In this document: positions 38,270 to 50,989 of the stretch, piece after piece
How the letters are laid out: each line of letters begins with the position of its first letter
How positions within the stretch are numbered: the first letter of the stretch is position 1
Assembly (NCBI GenBank): GCA_944472155.2
Contig: OX235279.1
Location: forward strand, 142,882,920-142,946,919
Direction of reading: 5' to 3'
DNA from: Trichobilharzia szidati
Lineage: Eukaryota > Platyhelminthes > Trematoda > Strigeidida > Schistosomatidae
Length of the DNA stretch: 64,000 nucleotides
Program-made: the position numbers and the translations under genes
The notes under the pieces: model-generated
What the model saw: only the letters and a program-made list of their open reading frames with translations
The model's database searches: none
What the model was told of the DNA's origin: nothing

Positions 38270-41200
38270 TAGAACGCAGGCACCTATGATCAAAGATAGC
38301 TAGCCAACCTTTTCATGTCTACCAATTCCAATGGCCGTCTCACTCACAGCCATAGAGGAGGGCAGAGCGAACTTCTGATGAGCAGTATACACGTCATTTG
38401 GTCGATAGCCAACCGGATATCGCATCTAATCCAGAGACGGCGTAAACTGGCATGTGCGAAACTAGCCCTCTGTATCCGTGCTGAGATCTCATCAGCTATC
38501 AACGCGTTGGAGCTGGCTGATGCAACTTCCCAAATAAGTGAAGCGGTCAACACGCTCTACCATTTCACTCCCTATTTCTTAGCTAGGAGTCAATGTAGTC
38601 CAGACTAATCCTGTAGCATCATCTTACATTTGAGCATCACTGACAAACGCCACTAGTTGTCACCACTTCAGATGATAGCTCTCACCTGGCTGACTGCATG
38701 AGCTAGAGTATAGTGCCTTGATCAGTGCAATGTATATTCTCGGCATTACCTTTACAGACAAGCATCGCCATAGTACCTCTCGGTCGACAGAATCGAATGC
38801 CACCTTTAGATCAAGAAATATAACCATTGTTGGACGGCAGTAGGTATGCCACCTGTCTTCCAGAATCTGTCGAAGGATGAAGCTGTGACCAATAGACCCT
38901 CTTCCTGGTCTAAAGCCTGCCTGGTTCTCTCGTGTTTGTTTCTCCCGAGCACCACTTAGTCTACACATGACTGATCAGCCTGGAACTTTAGATAACATAT
39001 TATTCAAGCTAATTCCCTTGTGATTATCACAGGAAGACTTGTCTCCCTTCTTGTAAATCGGGATAATCAATGACTTACACCAACCTGACGGGAATTCCTG
39101 AATTCCAGACGCTGCCTAGTACCTCAGTTAACGCAGAAGTAGACTGTCACCAGCGTAATTAAATACCTCTGGAGTCATTCCATCAGGTCCTGCTGCTTCG
39201 CCTCGTTTCATACTAGTGACATCTTTGGTAACTTCAGTTAGAGAGACGGGGTACCTGTGTGTATATCCCAGTCAGGAAGGTGTTGGATGTCCGGCAGGTT
39301 AAGTGTGGCTGTAGGCCAATTAAACTGCTCCTCGTAGTGTTCTTTCCAGCGTTCCAGTCGTCTATCCTGGGAGCTAATTATGGTGCCGTTTTTCTCAGAG
39401 ATTGTTTCACTTATAATTTGCCTTTTACTACATATTTCCCTGATAAGCCTAAATAGTTGTCTAGTGTTACCAATCGCCGATGCCTTTTCCATCTCTTTCG
39501 CTCTTGTCCCTCTCCACTGCTTACGTTCGATGAGAAGGCTTATTGCGTTTGAGTAGCTTTCGCTCCTCATCATAATCGGTGCTCGCTGGAATCAGTCTTC
39601 TTGCGTTAATCAGTTCGGATGAGGCGGTAGAGAACCAATGGCTCTTACTAACTTCAGGTTTCAGGTTATTAACAGCTTTTACTGCTGTCTACAGCTAATT
39701 GTATGTTGTGCCAGGTTACCTCAGGAGTAGTCTTACTGTCGACCTCAGATACACGTTTCGATATTTCCTCCTTAAATAGGGACTCAGTGTCTCGATCTAA
39801 TTAGGGACGTAACTGCTTCGCTGCCAGCAATTTCTTATGTCCGTTTAGACGTAAGCATAAACTTGCGCGAACCAGGGCATGATCGGAGTCTACGCACGTA
39901 TTCCAGAAAGAGCGACAGTCTTCTACTGACCCTCGCCAACCATACCCTATCGCTATGTGGTCTACCTGAGTCCAGCGTTGATTTGGTGATGGAGGTCGCC
40001 AGGTTAGGCAAGGTCTCTGTTTGTGCCTAAAGTTAGTGCTGACTAGGAACATATGGACAGAACTGTAGAAGACGATCACTGTTGTCGGTTCGTCGGCAGG
40101 GAATTCCATACATACCACCCACATACTTCTTAGTCTGGCACAAATCCCCTACTTGGGCATTGAAGTCGCCTGCTAAAACAACTATATCTGAACGTTTTGC
40201 TTTTTCCCGCAAATTAGACAGTTTCAGGTGGAAATCATCCTTTAGTTCGTCCTAACTACAGTCTGTTGGGGCGTAAGCGGAGACTACGAAAAGACAACGA
40301 CGGGTAAAGCCGTCTTTCCTCCTTCTAACGGACCAGATGAGACGGACTGCACATGTACGACTATCTACTGGAATCCAGTCAAGAAGTGACTTTTCTGCCC
40401 TAACACTCAATGCTATCCCTACACCTGCGAGTCATCGCGGCCCAACTAAGGAGTCTCCTGACACCCTTAAGGTGAATTTCGCAGATTCCCCTTGTTGGCT
40501 GGGTGAGGTTAAGTGAATGACCACACTCGGGTGTTGTATGCGTGTCTCCGAGACACAACATACATCCATGGCTTGAGATACAAGAGTTCTCATTAATATA
40601 AGAATAAAACTTGTGCACTGTGGTAGAGTGTAATTCCATTATGGGTAAATTTTGTTTTGATAAAGTCTCACAGTGTTATACAGATATGATTATGAGCAAT
40701 AAATTGTGCTCAAAACGTCATCAGTAAACATTACTGTATAACGCTGTGAGACTTTATCAAAATAAAATTTACCCATAATGGGATACCAGAGTTCTCGCTA
40801 TTGATGTCTGTTGTCCGATTCGGCAGAGGTTTCTGACGTTGAATGCCCCAATATGAAGTTGCTGACGTGGCTTTAAGGGGTTGTCGGGGATGTTTCTATG
40901 GCTCTCATTGTTGTTTGTGGTCACAGAATGAAATGAAGATGACTGACCAGTCTTCATAATAGTATTAACAGTAGTAGGAAAACAAGATGATGAGGGTGTT
41001 GTGGGTAAAGGAGAATGATGCTCAGGAAGGCTTCATGTGCTCTTGGAAGTGTGTGGTCGGTTGTTGCTTCCCGGCTGCCCACACCATGGGAGTTGACTGA
41101 GTCTTCGGGTACCTGAAACAGAAAGAGGGTTAGTGTTGCGTGACCGAACAACTGCTTGAGGCCGGTCACACACGGCCTATATGAATTGGTTTCTGGGATT

Positions 41201-41420
41201 GGTTCCATATTAGTAAACTTACCGCCGGTTACGGACCACCGTAGGTGGGGTAAGTCGAGATTTACAATTCTTGGGGTCGACCTTTTCTAACCCCCTCTCT
41301 CCAGAGTGGAGAGACAGCATAGCTAGCATGCTGGTCATATGAGGGAAACACCTCACTGCTGTTACATCCCTGTTCCCCAGCAGTACGACTTCACCCACAG
41401 ACCCCAACATAGTGCAAAAA
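38270..41420 (-). mobile_element. Nearly full-length degenerate LINE (endonuclease plus RT)
   Basis: Minus strand. The 5' part (41410-41219) encodes a short ORF ending TVVRNRR. The APE-type endonuclease starts near 40890 (GAFNVRNL) and continues in broken frames through the WTQVDHIA and SDHALV blocks (near 40000-39880). A linker lies at 39573-39238. The RT (38968-38660) has NQAGFRPGRG and FLDLKVAFDSVD. The C-terminus ends near 38344. Many frameshifts and stops are present. The clade is RTE- or CR1-like and not settled. An inverted-repeat insertion splits the endonuclease at 40596-40780. Confidence 0.7.
40576..40799. mobile_element. Short inverted-repeat (MITE-like) insertion in LINE endonuclease
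   Basis: Arms 40637-40683 and 40734-40781 are inverted copies (47-48 bp, few mismatches). The host LINE sequence tgagatacaagagttctca (40576-40594) is repeated, diverged, at 40781-40799, suggesting a roughly 19-bp target duplication. Confidence 0.6.
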
Positions 41421-41489
41421 CAATTCTTACACTGTGCCGGTAACTACCTTTAGTCAAATCGCTATCCTAACAACCTTCCTGGCATGGTA

Positions 41490-41880
41490 AGACCAGCAGG
41501 AACAAAAGTTCCAGCCAGTGTAGCTTGTTGAGTCATTGAGATATGCAAGCCCGACCACCACGTCAAGGTTGCAGCTATCTGTCGGGTATTGGCCATTCAA
41601 TCTTCAATATGCAATTAGCGAAGCCACCTGCTGATAAAAGTCTGCACTGGGCTGTTACAAACGCTCTTCTTCACGCGTCCGCTAAGTTTGTGACACATAT
41701 AGAAGCACTGATTGACTCGGTGTTGAAAATCCGAATCTTGTTCTTTACTCAGAAGATTTCCAAAACGATTTCAGAGTGATGAAGGTCTGTCTTGCATATT
41801 TCCAATGCTGACTGGCTTTGACATCCTCATCCCTGCAGTGTGCCTGTAGTTGACACGGTATTTTTTCAATAAGTGACCTC
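41490..41880. repeat. Unclassified repeat block plus minus-strand RTE fragment
   Basis: 41490-41590 matches 18640-18720. 41600-41880 shares aatctgaatcttgttc-like and gtgaaggtctg blocks with 45685-45790 and is read as minus-strand RTE C-terminal sequence. Confidence 0.4.
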
Positions 41881-42604
41881 TTTCAAAGTATGAGCAAACC
41901 AAAGTTCAGCGAAGAGTCTCTCTTCGGAGAAATCATTCACATAACTGTACAATCACATTTATCCATATAATTATTTTGTGTGTGTGTGTGTACATTAGAA
42001 CTGTCAAAGAAAAATAAAGTTAAAATAAGTTAGGGTTACTACTTAAGTCATCGAAATGTTTCTAAAATGCGATGAATAATCAAAATTGCTAATAGGGGGG
42101 AAGCGAAGATTGGTAAGTATTGACAAAGGTTACGTAATGTGAAATAGGATAATAATGGAGACACGTGCCCCAAACAAAATTACGTAATAGGTAGACAGGG
42201 TAAATAAAGGGTTGGTCATGAAGATGTTGCTGAGATACCATACAAAAATTCAAAAAAGCAAAACATTATTAAGAAAGTCGTAAAACTTGGAACTATTCCC
42301 AAGGCAGAAGGAGGGGGTGGATAAGTTTCTTTTGCGTGCGCGAACCAGGGTTTACTATCCGGATCGCAAAGGCCTCAACAATGTAAAGTATACGGAAGCT
42401 TACTGTTTTCGGTAGGCTTCTTTTGACTTTATAGATGACTATCATTGAATTCTCCGTGCAAATTGAGTTACTAGTGTTGACTATATGTTTAGTCTTGATA
42501 CACTATCATCCAAACCATATGCAACACTTTGTGTAGTGGAAAAGTTGGTCGTGGTTAGTGAGTACATAGTCTGTTGGTTTGGTGACATTTCCTCATGCTC
42601 TCAT
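41881..42604. other. No gene seen
   Basis: A short GT run at 41980-41992. Otherwise unrecognised. Confidence 0.45.
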
Positions 42605-44330
42605 ATCCAGATTATTATTATTGTTTCCTTTAATTCCTAGAGGAACATAGGGTTTCAGCTGCACGTCTCCATTGCATTTGGTTCTCTGACAACAGAAATC
42701 AGGCATCACCGGCGAAGTCCAGATCCTCCAAGTTCTTCGTGTGGGTCCATTTTATGCCTGTCTCCTCGTTACTAGCTGACTGTTGCACCATCCAGTCCAC
42801 CGCCATCAATCAGGAATATCATTGGAGATAGTAGTCAGCCAGCTTGTCTTACACCCGCCTTCACTTCGAAGGGTTCCGTAGGTTTCCCGTTGCAGATTAC
42901 TTGGCGTGTAGCATTATCGCATAACTGTTGGATGAGGTGTATAATTGTTGGCGGCACCCCGTAGTAGCGAACTAGTTTGCAAATCACCTCTCGATGATTG
43001 ACTTTGTCGGAGACCTTTCCAAAGTCATTGAAATTGAGATAGAGAGCTGACTGCCATTCTATGCTCTGTTCCGTGATGACGACGCGTAGAGCTGATATGA
43101 GTTCTGTACATAATTCGCCTTCGCATGAATCCAGATTGTTCTGGTAAGTGGGGCTGGTGGAGTTCTGTATCCAGTGCATCTTTCATTCTCACCAGGATGA
43201 GGCAACTTAGTATTTTACTTGACGTGGACAAGAGTATGACTGCACGCCAGTTCATACAGAGTGAATGAGTGAGGCATAAGTCAGCCTTCTTTGGTAGCTT
43301 GACAATGTTGTCAGGCTTTCTTCCAGTTGACAGGCACTTTTCCTTCTCTCCTTCTTCACAAACCAGTTGCATTGATGGCGTGAGCACTTCTTCTGCAGTC
43401 TCTGGATCCGTTTCCAGTGCTTCCGCGTGGGAGTTAGGTGGTGTGATTTCGTCTGATCCTGTTGCCTTCCCAGTCGGACTTCAGTAGCTTGATTGCATTG
43501 AAGATTTCTGCTTCCGTTGAAGAATTGGAGTCCACTGGCAGGCAGTTGAGTGCGTGCTGTTATTGTTGGTGGTCGTAGTTGTGTTGGTGTCAATATTTCT
43601 GGACGAGTTGCAGGTGGTGGTGGTCGATTCAAGTGTTCTTCGAAGTGATCAACCCATTGTTTCACTTGTCTCTCCTCTTTCGTGGTAATCACGTTCCCTT
43701 AAACATCTCTCACAGGTTTCATCATCTGGGTTGATGTCTCCGCGGATATCGAGCAGTCTTGTTATCTGATATAATGTTCTGAGGTCTTTTTCACCTGTAA
43801 CCTGCCTGTTCTGCTTCAGTGGTCCACCAGTGTGTCGTAGAATGTTCTTTTGTCTTTCCTAGCACCCTTCTTCACGTCTTTCTTGATACAGTGCAATGTA
43901 CATTGAATTCAGTTTCTGATTCCGTTGTTCGTCTTTTCACTGATTCACCTTCTCTTTCCTCATCATTCTCTCCTCTCCTCTCCTTGATTAGCTTCTAGGT
44001 AGGTGTCCGTTGAGAGCCACATCTCGTTTTGTGTCTTCTTTCTTCTCTGAATAGTTGTACACATTTCCTTGAATATCACTTTCAGAGAGTTCCAGTGTAA
44101 TTCCACGCAGATCTCCTCATTGATATCACCTAGTGTCTCTGACGTTGCTCTGATCTGATCTGTATTGAAGTTATTCCTTGTGGTGTTTTCCTTCAGTTTC
44201 TGAAGTCGAACTTGAATTGTGGCTTGCTTTAGTTGTTTTGAGGGATTCACCAGGATTGTACCTTTAACTAGATGATGGTCTGAGCCCACGCCTGCTCCAC
44301 TTCTCAATTTTGTTTCCAGTAGACTGCGTC
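42605..44330 (-). mobile_element. RTE (SR2-like) LINE, frameshifted
   Basis: Minus strand. An endonuclease end and linker lie at 44307-43963 (SDHHLV block). RT pieces are at 43692-43252, 43387-43025 and 43179-42835, with PEQSGFMR, VSDKVNHREVICKLVRYYG and PFEVKAGVRQ, which are RTE hallmarks. The 3' end has cctagaggaacatagg near 42640 and an ATT-rich tail at 42612. Inactive. Confidence 0.7.
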
Positions 44331-44724
44331 TCCAAATACAAGACTAACAACAAGTAAAAAAAGGTAACATATGAACTCGTTATTATGATATCTGCACCAA
44401 AAATAAATAACACTGATTAATTTTTTTTGAAATATTAGGAAATACTAAACTTTAAAACGACGAACGCTGTTTACCTAATGACCAAGTATTTCAAACCATT
44501 AATTGTGAACTTCGTCTGTACAAATAAGAGATAATTTTAAGCTACTAATGAGTAGTATAAATTTTAAATCATAATTTATTGGTGTTGTTAAATATATTAT
44601 AAGGAATTCGGAGCGATAATTCAGTCTACCATTAGACTAAATAAATCCACGGCTCATTACGTGTACAAATCCAAAATGCAGGATCTGTCCTAAATATGGT
44701 ACTGTATTGCATTCATAAGATCCG

Positions 44725-45215
44725 GATTTTCAATTCCTATGTGAAGTTATAGCTACTATACGGATCACAGACTTGGCGCGTCATGGAAAGCACTTTGAAC
44801 AAACTACACACTTTCATCAACAGCTGTCTTCGCTCAATACTACTCATGATCAGGTGACCGGCCACAAAAGATCAGCAATAGTGAGAGATATCTGGCAATG
44901 AACGAACTAACCCAGTAGGAACCAAATGTGCATTTAATATGCAAGAATAAATGGAGATGGATTGGCCATACTCTGAGAAAACCATCAAGCGATTGACATC
45001 ACACGACAGGCCATCGCTCGAGTGGAACCTGAATGAGAAGCGGCGATTTGGAGGTCAGTGTGATGGTGATATGGAGGATGTGATGTAAAGAGGAGATAAA
45101 AGTTTGTGGGCAGACTTGGAGTCAGGTGAAAACGTTGGCAGAGAACCGAACGCAATGGATACGTGCAGCTGAAGCCTTATGTTCCTCTACTAACTAAAGG
45201 GAACAATAATATAAT
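44725..45215 (+). mobile_element. RTE (SR2-like) 3' fragment
   Basis: Plus-strand broken frames encode LLYGSQTWR, TFINSCLRSI and WADLESGENV. Ends gctgaagccttatgttcctc. Confidence 0.65.
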
Positions 45216-45284
45216 AAATTGCATACAGGAGTGGTGAAGAGAATTTGTAAACCCCAAATAGTGATGTATCTAGGCTAAACGATA

Positions 45285-45404
45285 TTGGGAGCTTTCATTT
45301 TCTCATCACGTGATCTCCCTCATGTCTCACTCGGACTGAACTCTTCGTTTCCCACTAGAGTCTTACTGAACTGCTTGGCACGTGATGTTACTCAGTGGTT
45401 TGTT

Positions 45405-45467
<63 letters not shown>

Positions 45468-45795
45468 CTCTCTCCATTTCCTTTAGCGTGTTTGTTGGAC
45501 AGTGGGTTCTTTGTTGGTTCGTTCCCAGAGTTCCTTGTTGCTTATCATTTTCGCCCATGTGATCTACAGTGCTGGGCAATTTCTGTTGTTAGTGAAAGTC
45601 TTCATCTGGTTGTTGGAAATGCTTTTGATAACACGTACACCAAGTGTGTGACCCAGAGAGAAAAGCAGACTTGATATTAGTGTTGGAAATCTGAATCTTG
45701 TTCCTGTGCTGAGTATATTTGATCTCCACAGTGATTTCTAGGTAGTGAAGGTCTGCCTTGCTTTTCTTCACCTAGTGTACCAGTCAGCCCCAAGA
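45285..45795 (-). mobile_element. RTE (SR2-like) 3' fragment with internal GT repeat
   Basis: Minus strand, same tail blocks as 23755-24040, interrupted by the dinucleotide array at 45407-45463. Lies tail to tail with the plus-strand copy at 44725-45215. Confidence 0.6.
45407..45463. repeat. (GT)n microsatellite
   Basis: About 28 uninterrupted GT units inside an RTE tail. Confidence 0.95.
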
Positions 45796-46280
45796 CCAGA
45801 GAAATAGGGAAGATGGGGAGTGGCGCTAGCGATTCATCTATGGAAAATCAATCCGATCTCTACAGAAACTTCAAAGCGAACTTTTACTACTTACCAGTAG
45901 TAAGTAGTATGAAGTTTAAAAACAAAGGAAACGACATATGCATATATGTATACATATATATAACTTCGAATGTAATGTAAACTGTCGGCTGAGACTAAGG
46001 AAAAACTATTACCAGATGAGAATAAAAATAACAGATGTGTGAAGACTGGGATTTCATTAACTCTTTTACCTACTAGCAAAAAGGCTAAAACTCAGATGTC
46101 TGCATGGACTATTTGAGAAAATATTCGTCCTGTTAAATGACTCAACTTCTCGGCGATAAACAATGAAGTTAGATAGTGCTATAACTAACTGTATACACTC
46201 TAAGTGAGTTCCTTTCGTTTATTTTCCGTCGATTTACATATTTTAACGTTTGCATGAAGAAAGATAACACTTCAAAGATA

Positions 46281-46830
46281 AATTTATATATATTGGTTTG
46301 TAGGGATATGATTGATTGGTTACAGGATTTCATCATGAGCTGACATCGGTTAGAGAACCACTGAGAGATCTGACAGTACTAGACAGCTGTTTCGTTGGGA
46401 CTTTTCAATGCCACGTACTTACCGGGTTCCAAATCAAGGACCTTCTGGTTACACGACGTGCCGGCAGACCATTAAGCCACTGGGACCCGATCCAATACTC
46501 CATGAATTCTAACTACTGCCGATTCAGTAGGTCGGGTGTGAGGACAAATACTAGCCGAAGACACTAGCTAGTGGTCGCGCTATGTTGGAACCCACGGACC
46601 GTTGTATCGGGTCCCAATGGCTTAATGGTCTGCAGGTTCGCCTTGTAACTTGGAGGTCCCAGGTTTGAACCCCGGTGGGTGGGTAATGATGAAGAGTCCC
46701 GGACCGGGACTAAACGGCTGTCCGGAACTGCCTGGTTTTCCAACGGTTCTCTAACCTATATTAGGTCATGATGAAATTTTGTAGCCAATCAATCAAATCC
46801 CTACAAACTAATACTTGAATAAAATTATAT
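46281..46830. mobile_element. Family B ribozyme repeat, inverted pair, imperfect target duplication
   Basis: The minus part is about 46291-46520 and the plus part about 46521-46818. Flanks aaatttatat (46281-46290) and aaaattatat (46821-46830) match at 9 of 10 bases. Both hammerheads are damaged: the minus copy lost stem II sequence, and the plus copy has ATGAAGA and lacks GAA. Confidence 0.65.
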
Positions 46831-47479
46831 TGAAATAACAGAGGTGTTTTTAGCTCAGGTGGGTGATTTTTGGTCTTGTTGTTTTCAGCGTTAACTTCAC
46901 ACTGTATTTGGGCCATATATCATGATCAAGCTAGTCAGGACAGACAATTATGCTGTTTTTAGAGAATTGTTGAAAACATCAACACACATTGAATTAAGCG
47001 TAGCTGATGTTGTCTCGAAGTGCAGTGAGTCACCCACCTCAGAAAATAGGACTGCACCAAAAATAAAATGACAGGCAAACTTCAACAATAGCGTCCCAAA
47101 GGATGCGAACTCATGGGTGACCTTCAGCCGGCCAGTTATAAAAATGAGGAACTTTTGCACAAAAAATGACGTATATTTACAAGAAGATGCATGAAAACAC
47201 ATTAAACACGTCATCTTTCTGTGACATGACTTAAAAATACATCCCAGTTATAACGAGGAATATAAATTACTAAGTTAGACTAGTTTCTGTGCATGTGTTG
47301 ACCAACGTGACTGAAGATGAGCTGTTTTTGTGAATTGTTCATCTCTCTTTTCCTTGTTGTGCAGTCCTTCCCAAAGCCTTCGGTTGAATTACTATGGTTT
47401 CCAGTAAGAGGATCGACGCCTACTTACCAGGAAAATATAGATAATAAAGTAAATTGAAATAAATGACATAACTATAAAT

Positions 47480-47605
47480 CTATCCCTAATCGTAACCCTA
47501 GTGACAACACTTATCCAAACCGTAATTCTAGCCCTAATGCTAATTATAACCCTGATCCTAACCCTAACCCAATACTTACCTTTACCTTAATCCTAACGCT
47601 AATGA
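47480..47605 (-). repeat. Degenerate interstitial telomere-like repeat
   Basis: Many CCCTAA-type words (ccctaat, aaccctag, ccctaatgc, cctaaccctaaccc) in one 125-bp stretch. Reading as TTAGGG on the minus strand matches the flatworm telomere unit. Confidence 0.6.
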
Positions 47606-48494
47606 GCTATTAACACATTATTCAAACACTACTTAAAAACATGATCTGGGTGAAATTTGCTGCTTGGCTGGTGAATAGCGTTGATATTTCAGCTATGATA
47701 ATGACTGGTGAAGTTAGCCAGCAACTGTCATGCGTTCAAGGTCATTAGAGCATTCGCACTCCCGGGACGCTATTGTTGAACTTCACCAAATGATATTTCA
47801 ATGATAAATAACGTCTCAAGTTGGGGACACAAAATCCTAGGAGAAATAAATTACACCAAACTGTCTAGTCATCTGTTGTACTATCTCCTGATATCGACAG
47901 ATGCAATTAGCAGATTGAAACATGAAATTCCCCACTCTTAGATGAAACCTTTAGCAAGATATAAAGTTGTAGTTTGGTTTTCCTCCTGATCCTCAGGCTG
48001 ATATATGATTTTAGTAAAGGCTCTTGAATGCTCCAGTCATTCCATAGTACCGTTAATATTCCGAAATGTATTTTTGATTTCATTGTACAGATACACTGGG
48101 TAAAATGTATTAGTCTTCCGGTTTTCTTGATTCATTCTGTTATTACCAAGATTGTATGCCTATGTTAATTCGAAATTGGTAGGTCTAAGCAGAATTACCT
48201 TTAGGAGCTTAAAAGCTAAGTCTCTCTAACAAATGTGGACATCTCGTTTTAAAGGCCTAGATGATCTAGTAAAATGTGATGATTTATTACAGCACATTTC
48301 AAACGAAAACTTCCATAAAAATGATGAGAGGATGCGATAAATAAAACATTCTTCTTGCTGAAAATGTGTAAGAAAAAGAGTGAATTGGCAGATTAACTCT
48401 GGAGTTCAAATCATAAAGCATTTTCATGTATTTTGTATTCTAGAAAATAGTAAGCACAAGCACTGGAATGAAATAACCTAGTTCCGTTTTATTA

Positions 48495-48602
48495 CAGGAT
48501 TTCATCATGAAGTGACATCGGTTAGAGAACCATTGAAAAACCTGAAAGTACTCAACAGCTGTTTTGTCTTAGTTTTGGACTCTTCAGTAGTACGCACACA
48601 AT
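48495..48602 (-). mobile_element. Family B ribozyme repeat fragment
   Basis: A minus-strand 3' piece. It has CTGAAGA, but GAA has become AAA and stem II is weakened. Confidence 0.55.
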
Positions 48603-49429
48603 CAGCTCATCATCACTAAACTCACCACTATTTAATTTTTTCAGCTGTGTACCTCAACACCTTCAACAACACTCTAAATGGTACAATCTAAGGTAACATT
48701 AAAATAGGCGACTGTGAAATTTAGTGCAGCCTGTATGAAAAATGTTCTACAGCAGACGTCGTGAAGAAAGTAGGTATATAGAGCTTGTGATTCATAAGAA
48801 CATTAAAACTCTGTCACTGAGCTTTATCCAAAACATCGTCATTTAATTCTTCTCTTACATTGAATATCCTTTTTTGCTTAGTCAAATATCGGTTTATTCA
48901 TATTCACTTCCTCCATACGAAATAGTACTTCGTATGATGATTTGAACTGTTTCACCTCTGTGCCATATTTCACGTTGGTGTTTTTGTCCAGCTCTCTGTT
49001 AGCCAATTTTAAGTATTGTCACCTTAATATTTAGCAAGTGTTTGAACCTATGCACTAGGCTATCCCATTTGTGACGGTTTAATTTCGCTATTTTCATGAG
49101 TTTCAAGCCCTATGATATCATTTCGGTAAATAATATCTTTGCTTGACGGAATACCGTTTTACAGCTTTTGATGATGACTCACTGAAGAAAGGATTTTGTT
49201 TCACTGATGGGTCTTATTTTTACAACAAAGGCAGACAGTATTAATATTTCTTACAAAGAAATGTTACTTAATATGTTAAACGCTGATGGCTATTGAAACG
49301 ACAGTTCTACTAATTCCGTATATTTTAGTTGTAATGCACATACTACTCATAAGTACAAAACTATTTAGCAAAAAATATTCATGCTTAAGCTTCTTAGAAA
49401 CTGTGACAAAAGAAAATTACCAATTTTTT

Positions 49430-49885
49430 TTAGTAATACTTTTTATTTAATTCCCATTTTCCATTGAATAAGTTACACAAATATTTAGGTTTAAGATAAT
49501 TTTTACCATAAACAGTTTCTATAAAATATTCTGCTTTATTTGGACATGGAACTGACAATCCTATGAGATTACACGCTTTTAATGGAAATAATATAGTGAA
49601 ATCATACGTCTGTTTGGTAGGGTTAACGCTGAATGAATTTAGATAATCATCAACGAAGTCAGCACTTATCGGTTTTAAATTCCCATCTTCACCGGTGATA
49701 ACTAGTTCAACAGGATAGATGTTGATGTAGGCATTTTTAGTACGAAATACACGGGCATGAGGTTCGCAGAATGAAAGTATACCACTGTTTGAAAAGGAGG
49801 TATCGTCAAATGTCAGTGTTGACTGATCGGTCGTCGACGTTTGCGAGACAGAACACTCGGCCGAATCACGGAATATTATATTCAG
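49430..49885 (-). CDS. LicD/FKRP-like protein, exon 3 (C-terminus and stop)
   Basis: The last exon encodes residues 312-462 and a TAA stop at 49432-49430. The acceptor is ACTAG|CTG (exon from 49885), phase 0, matching exon 2. An in-frame TAG just upstream lies in the intron. The first 45 residues are Ser/Thr-rich linker. AYINIYPVEL then matches the 'hxDhxxh' strand of the family, and FPLKACNLIGLSVPCP followed by AEYFIETVYGKNYL is the typical LicD/FKRP C-terminal block (fP...f.g..v.vP...e.hL...YG.dy). The exon has no ATG of its own at its start and is recognised by frame, motif and splice sites. The polypyrimidine tract before the acceptor is weak, so the exact 5' border is less certain than the coding content. 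No clear AATAAA was found in the roughly 100 bases after the stop. Confidence 0.8.
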   Translation of the reverse strand: MNIIFRDSAECSVSQTSTTDQSTLTFDDTSFSNSGILSFCEPHARVFRTKNAYINIYPVELVITGEDGNLKPISADFVDDYLNSFSVNPTKQTYDFTILFPLKACNLIGLSVPCPNKAEYFIETVYGKNYLKPKYLCNLFNGKWELNKKYY

Positions 49886-50154
49886 CTAGTATTGGGTTTT
49901 ATTTCGACGGTAAACAGACGGTTTTCATATGCAGTCAAGTAAGAAAAGAGAGAAATCAAGTGAGTAGAAATAGTAGAAATGAGATGGGAAATGTCACACC
50001 TATTTATTTGTTAAGGAAAGCCCAACCCCATTGCTTGGATCAGTTCTCAAGCAGGGTTTTTTTGAAATGTTGAATACTGTTGTCTCTCATATTTGATAAG
50101 TCATGAAGGTAACTGTCAAAATTATGAGTATCTTTACACTGTAGTAAGTTTCAT

Positions 50155-50390
50155 TTGTGTGTCCGTGGCATAGCGGTTAGGACGCTCGCCGACCATGCAC
50201 ATGGTCCGAGGTTCTATCCCCGGCCGACGTACTCCTTTGCCTCGCTAAGCCAGAAATAATGCTGGTGAAGAGGAAAGGTCGGACATGAGGCTAGCAACCT
50301 CATCCTGTAAAATAAACACTGCTACAGAAACTTCAAGGCACTAGCTTGAAGCCCTTTGTCCCACTGAGGAACGTGAAGGAGAGAAAAAAA
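50155..50390 (+). mobile_element. Family C tRNA-derived SINE with RTE-like tail
   Basis: A full-length plus-strand copy with head at 50159-50228 and tail ending near 50385. It lies between LicD-like exons 2 and 3. Confidence 0.7.
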
Positions 50391-50989
50391 GTTTCATTTG
50401 CATATCCAAAACTGACTCGACGTTTTCTTTTTTGTTGTTGTAATAATAATAACTATACTGCACTATGACTAAACGTCTCCAGAGGAACGGTTACCTAAAC
50501 TGGTTACGGTGTCACCTTGAAGAAAAATTCACACCAGTCGAGTAAAAACTTGTAGTTACAAGGAAATCTGTATTGAATTATTCAATTGTAAGTTGACTAA
50601 ATGTCAAAAAGGCGTTTGAACGCATTTCCAAGTGAATTCAGAAGTCATTTCTCTGATCTGACCTAGTAATTGAGGGTGACAAACTTCGGACTTCTCACTC
50701 AAAGAAAGTAACGTAACGTGTATCCTAATGGATACATGAACACAACTATAATATCAAACTTCCCTCCGCAAATTTGGTTTCCAAACGAATAGCAACACAC
50801 TATTACTTCTCGTTTCATCGAATATATTCGTCATTTTGACCTAAAAATTAGCCTTCTTGCCTAGCTCTCTTTAATTCTGTTATCATTCATCTCTCATTTA
50901 ATTTATGCGACAAGACTAAGACTGAAACTTCAGTGAATAGTTGAGTTACAACAGGATTAATGACAACATAACCAGCATAGCGGGCGTTA

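Larger units (their letters stand above)
45796..49429. other. Downstream flank of the LicD-like gene
   Basis: Contains the family B pair at 46281-46830, the telomere-like tract, and a family B fragment at 48495-48602. No other gene was recognised; an 88-codon minus frame at 47214-46948 has no known motif. Confidence 0.45.

Noticed and set aside
38315..38608. 97-codon plus-strand frame
   Set aside because: Antisense to the LINE RT C-terminus on the minus strand.
45285..45674. 129-codon frame with a long Cys-Val repeat
   Set aside because: The repeat is the GT microsatellite, and the rest is antisense to an RTE tail.
46850..46875. tagctcaggtgg-like word shared with 27475-27495, resembling a tRNA A box
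   Set aside because: The match is about 20 bp with no flanking similarity or B box, so coincidence cannot be excluded.
49771..50073. 100-codon plus-strand frame
   Set aside because: Antisense to exon 3 of the LicD-like gene and its intron border; no domain.
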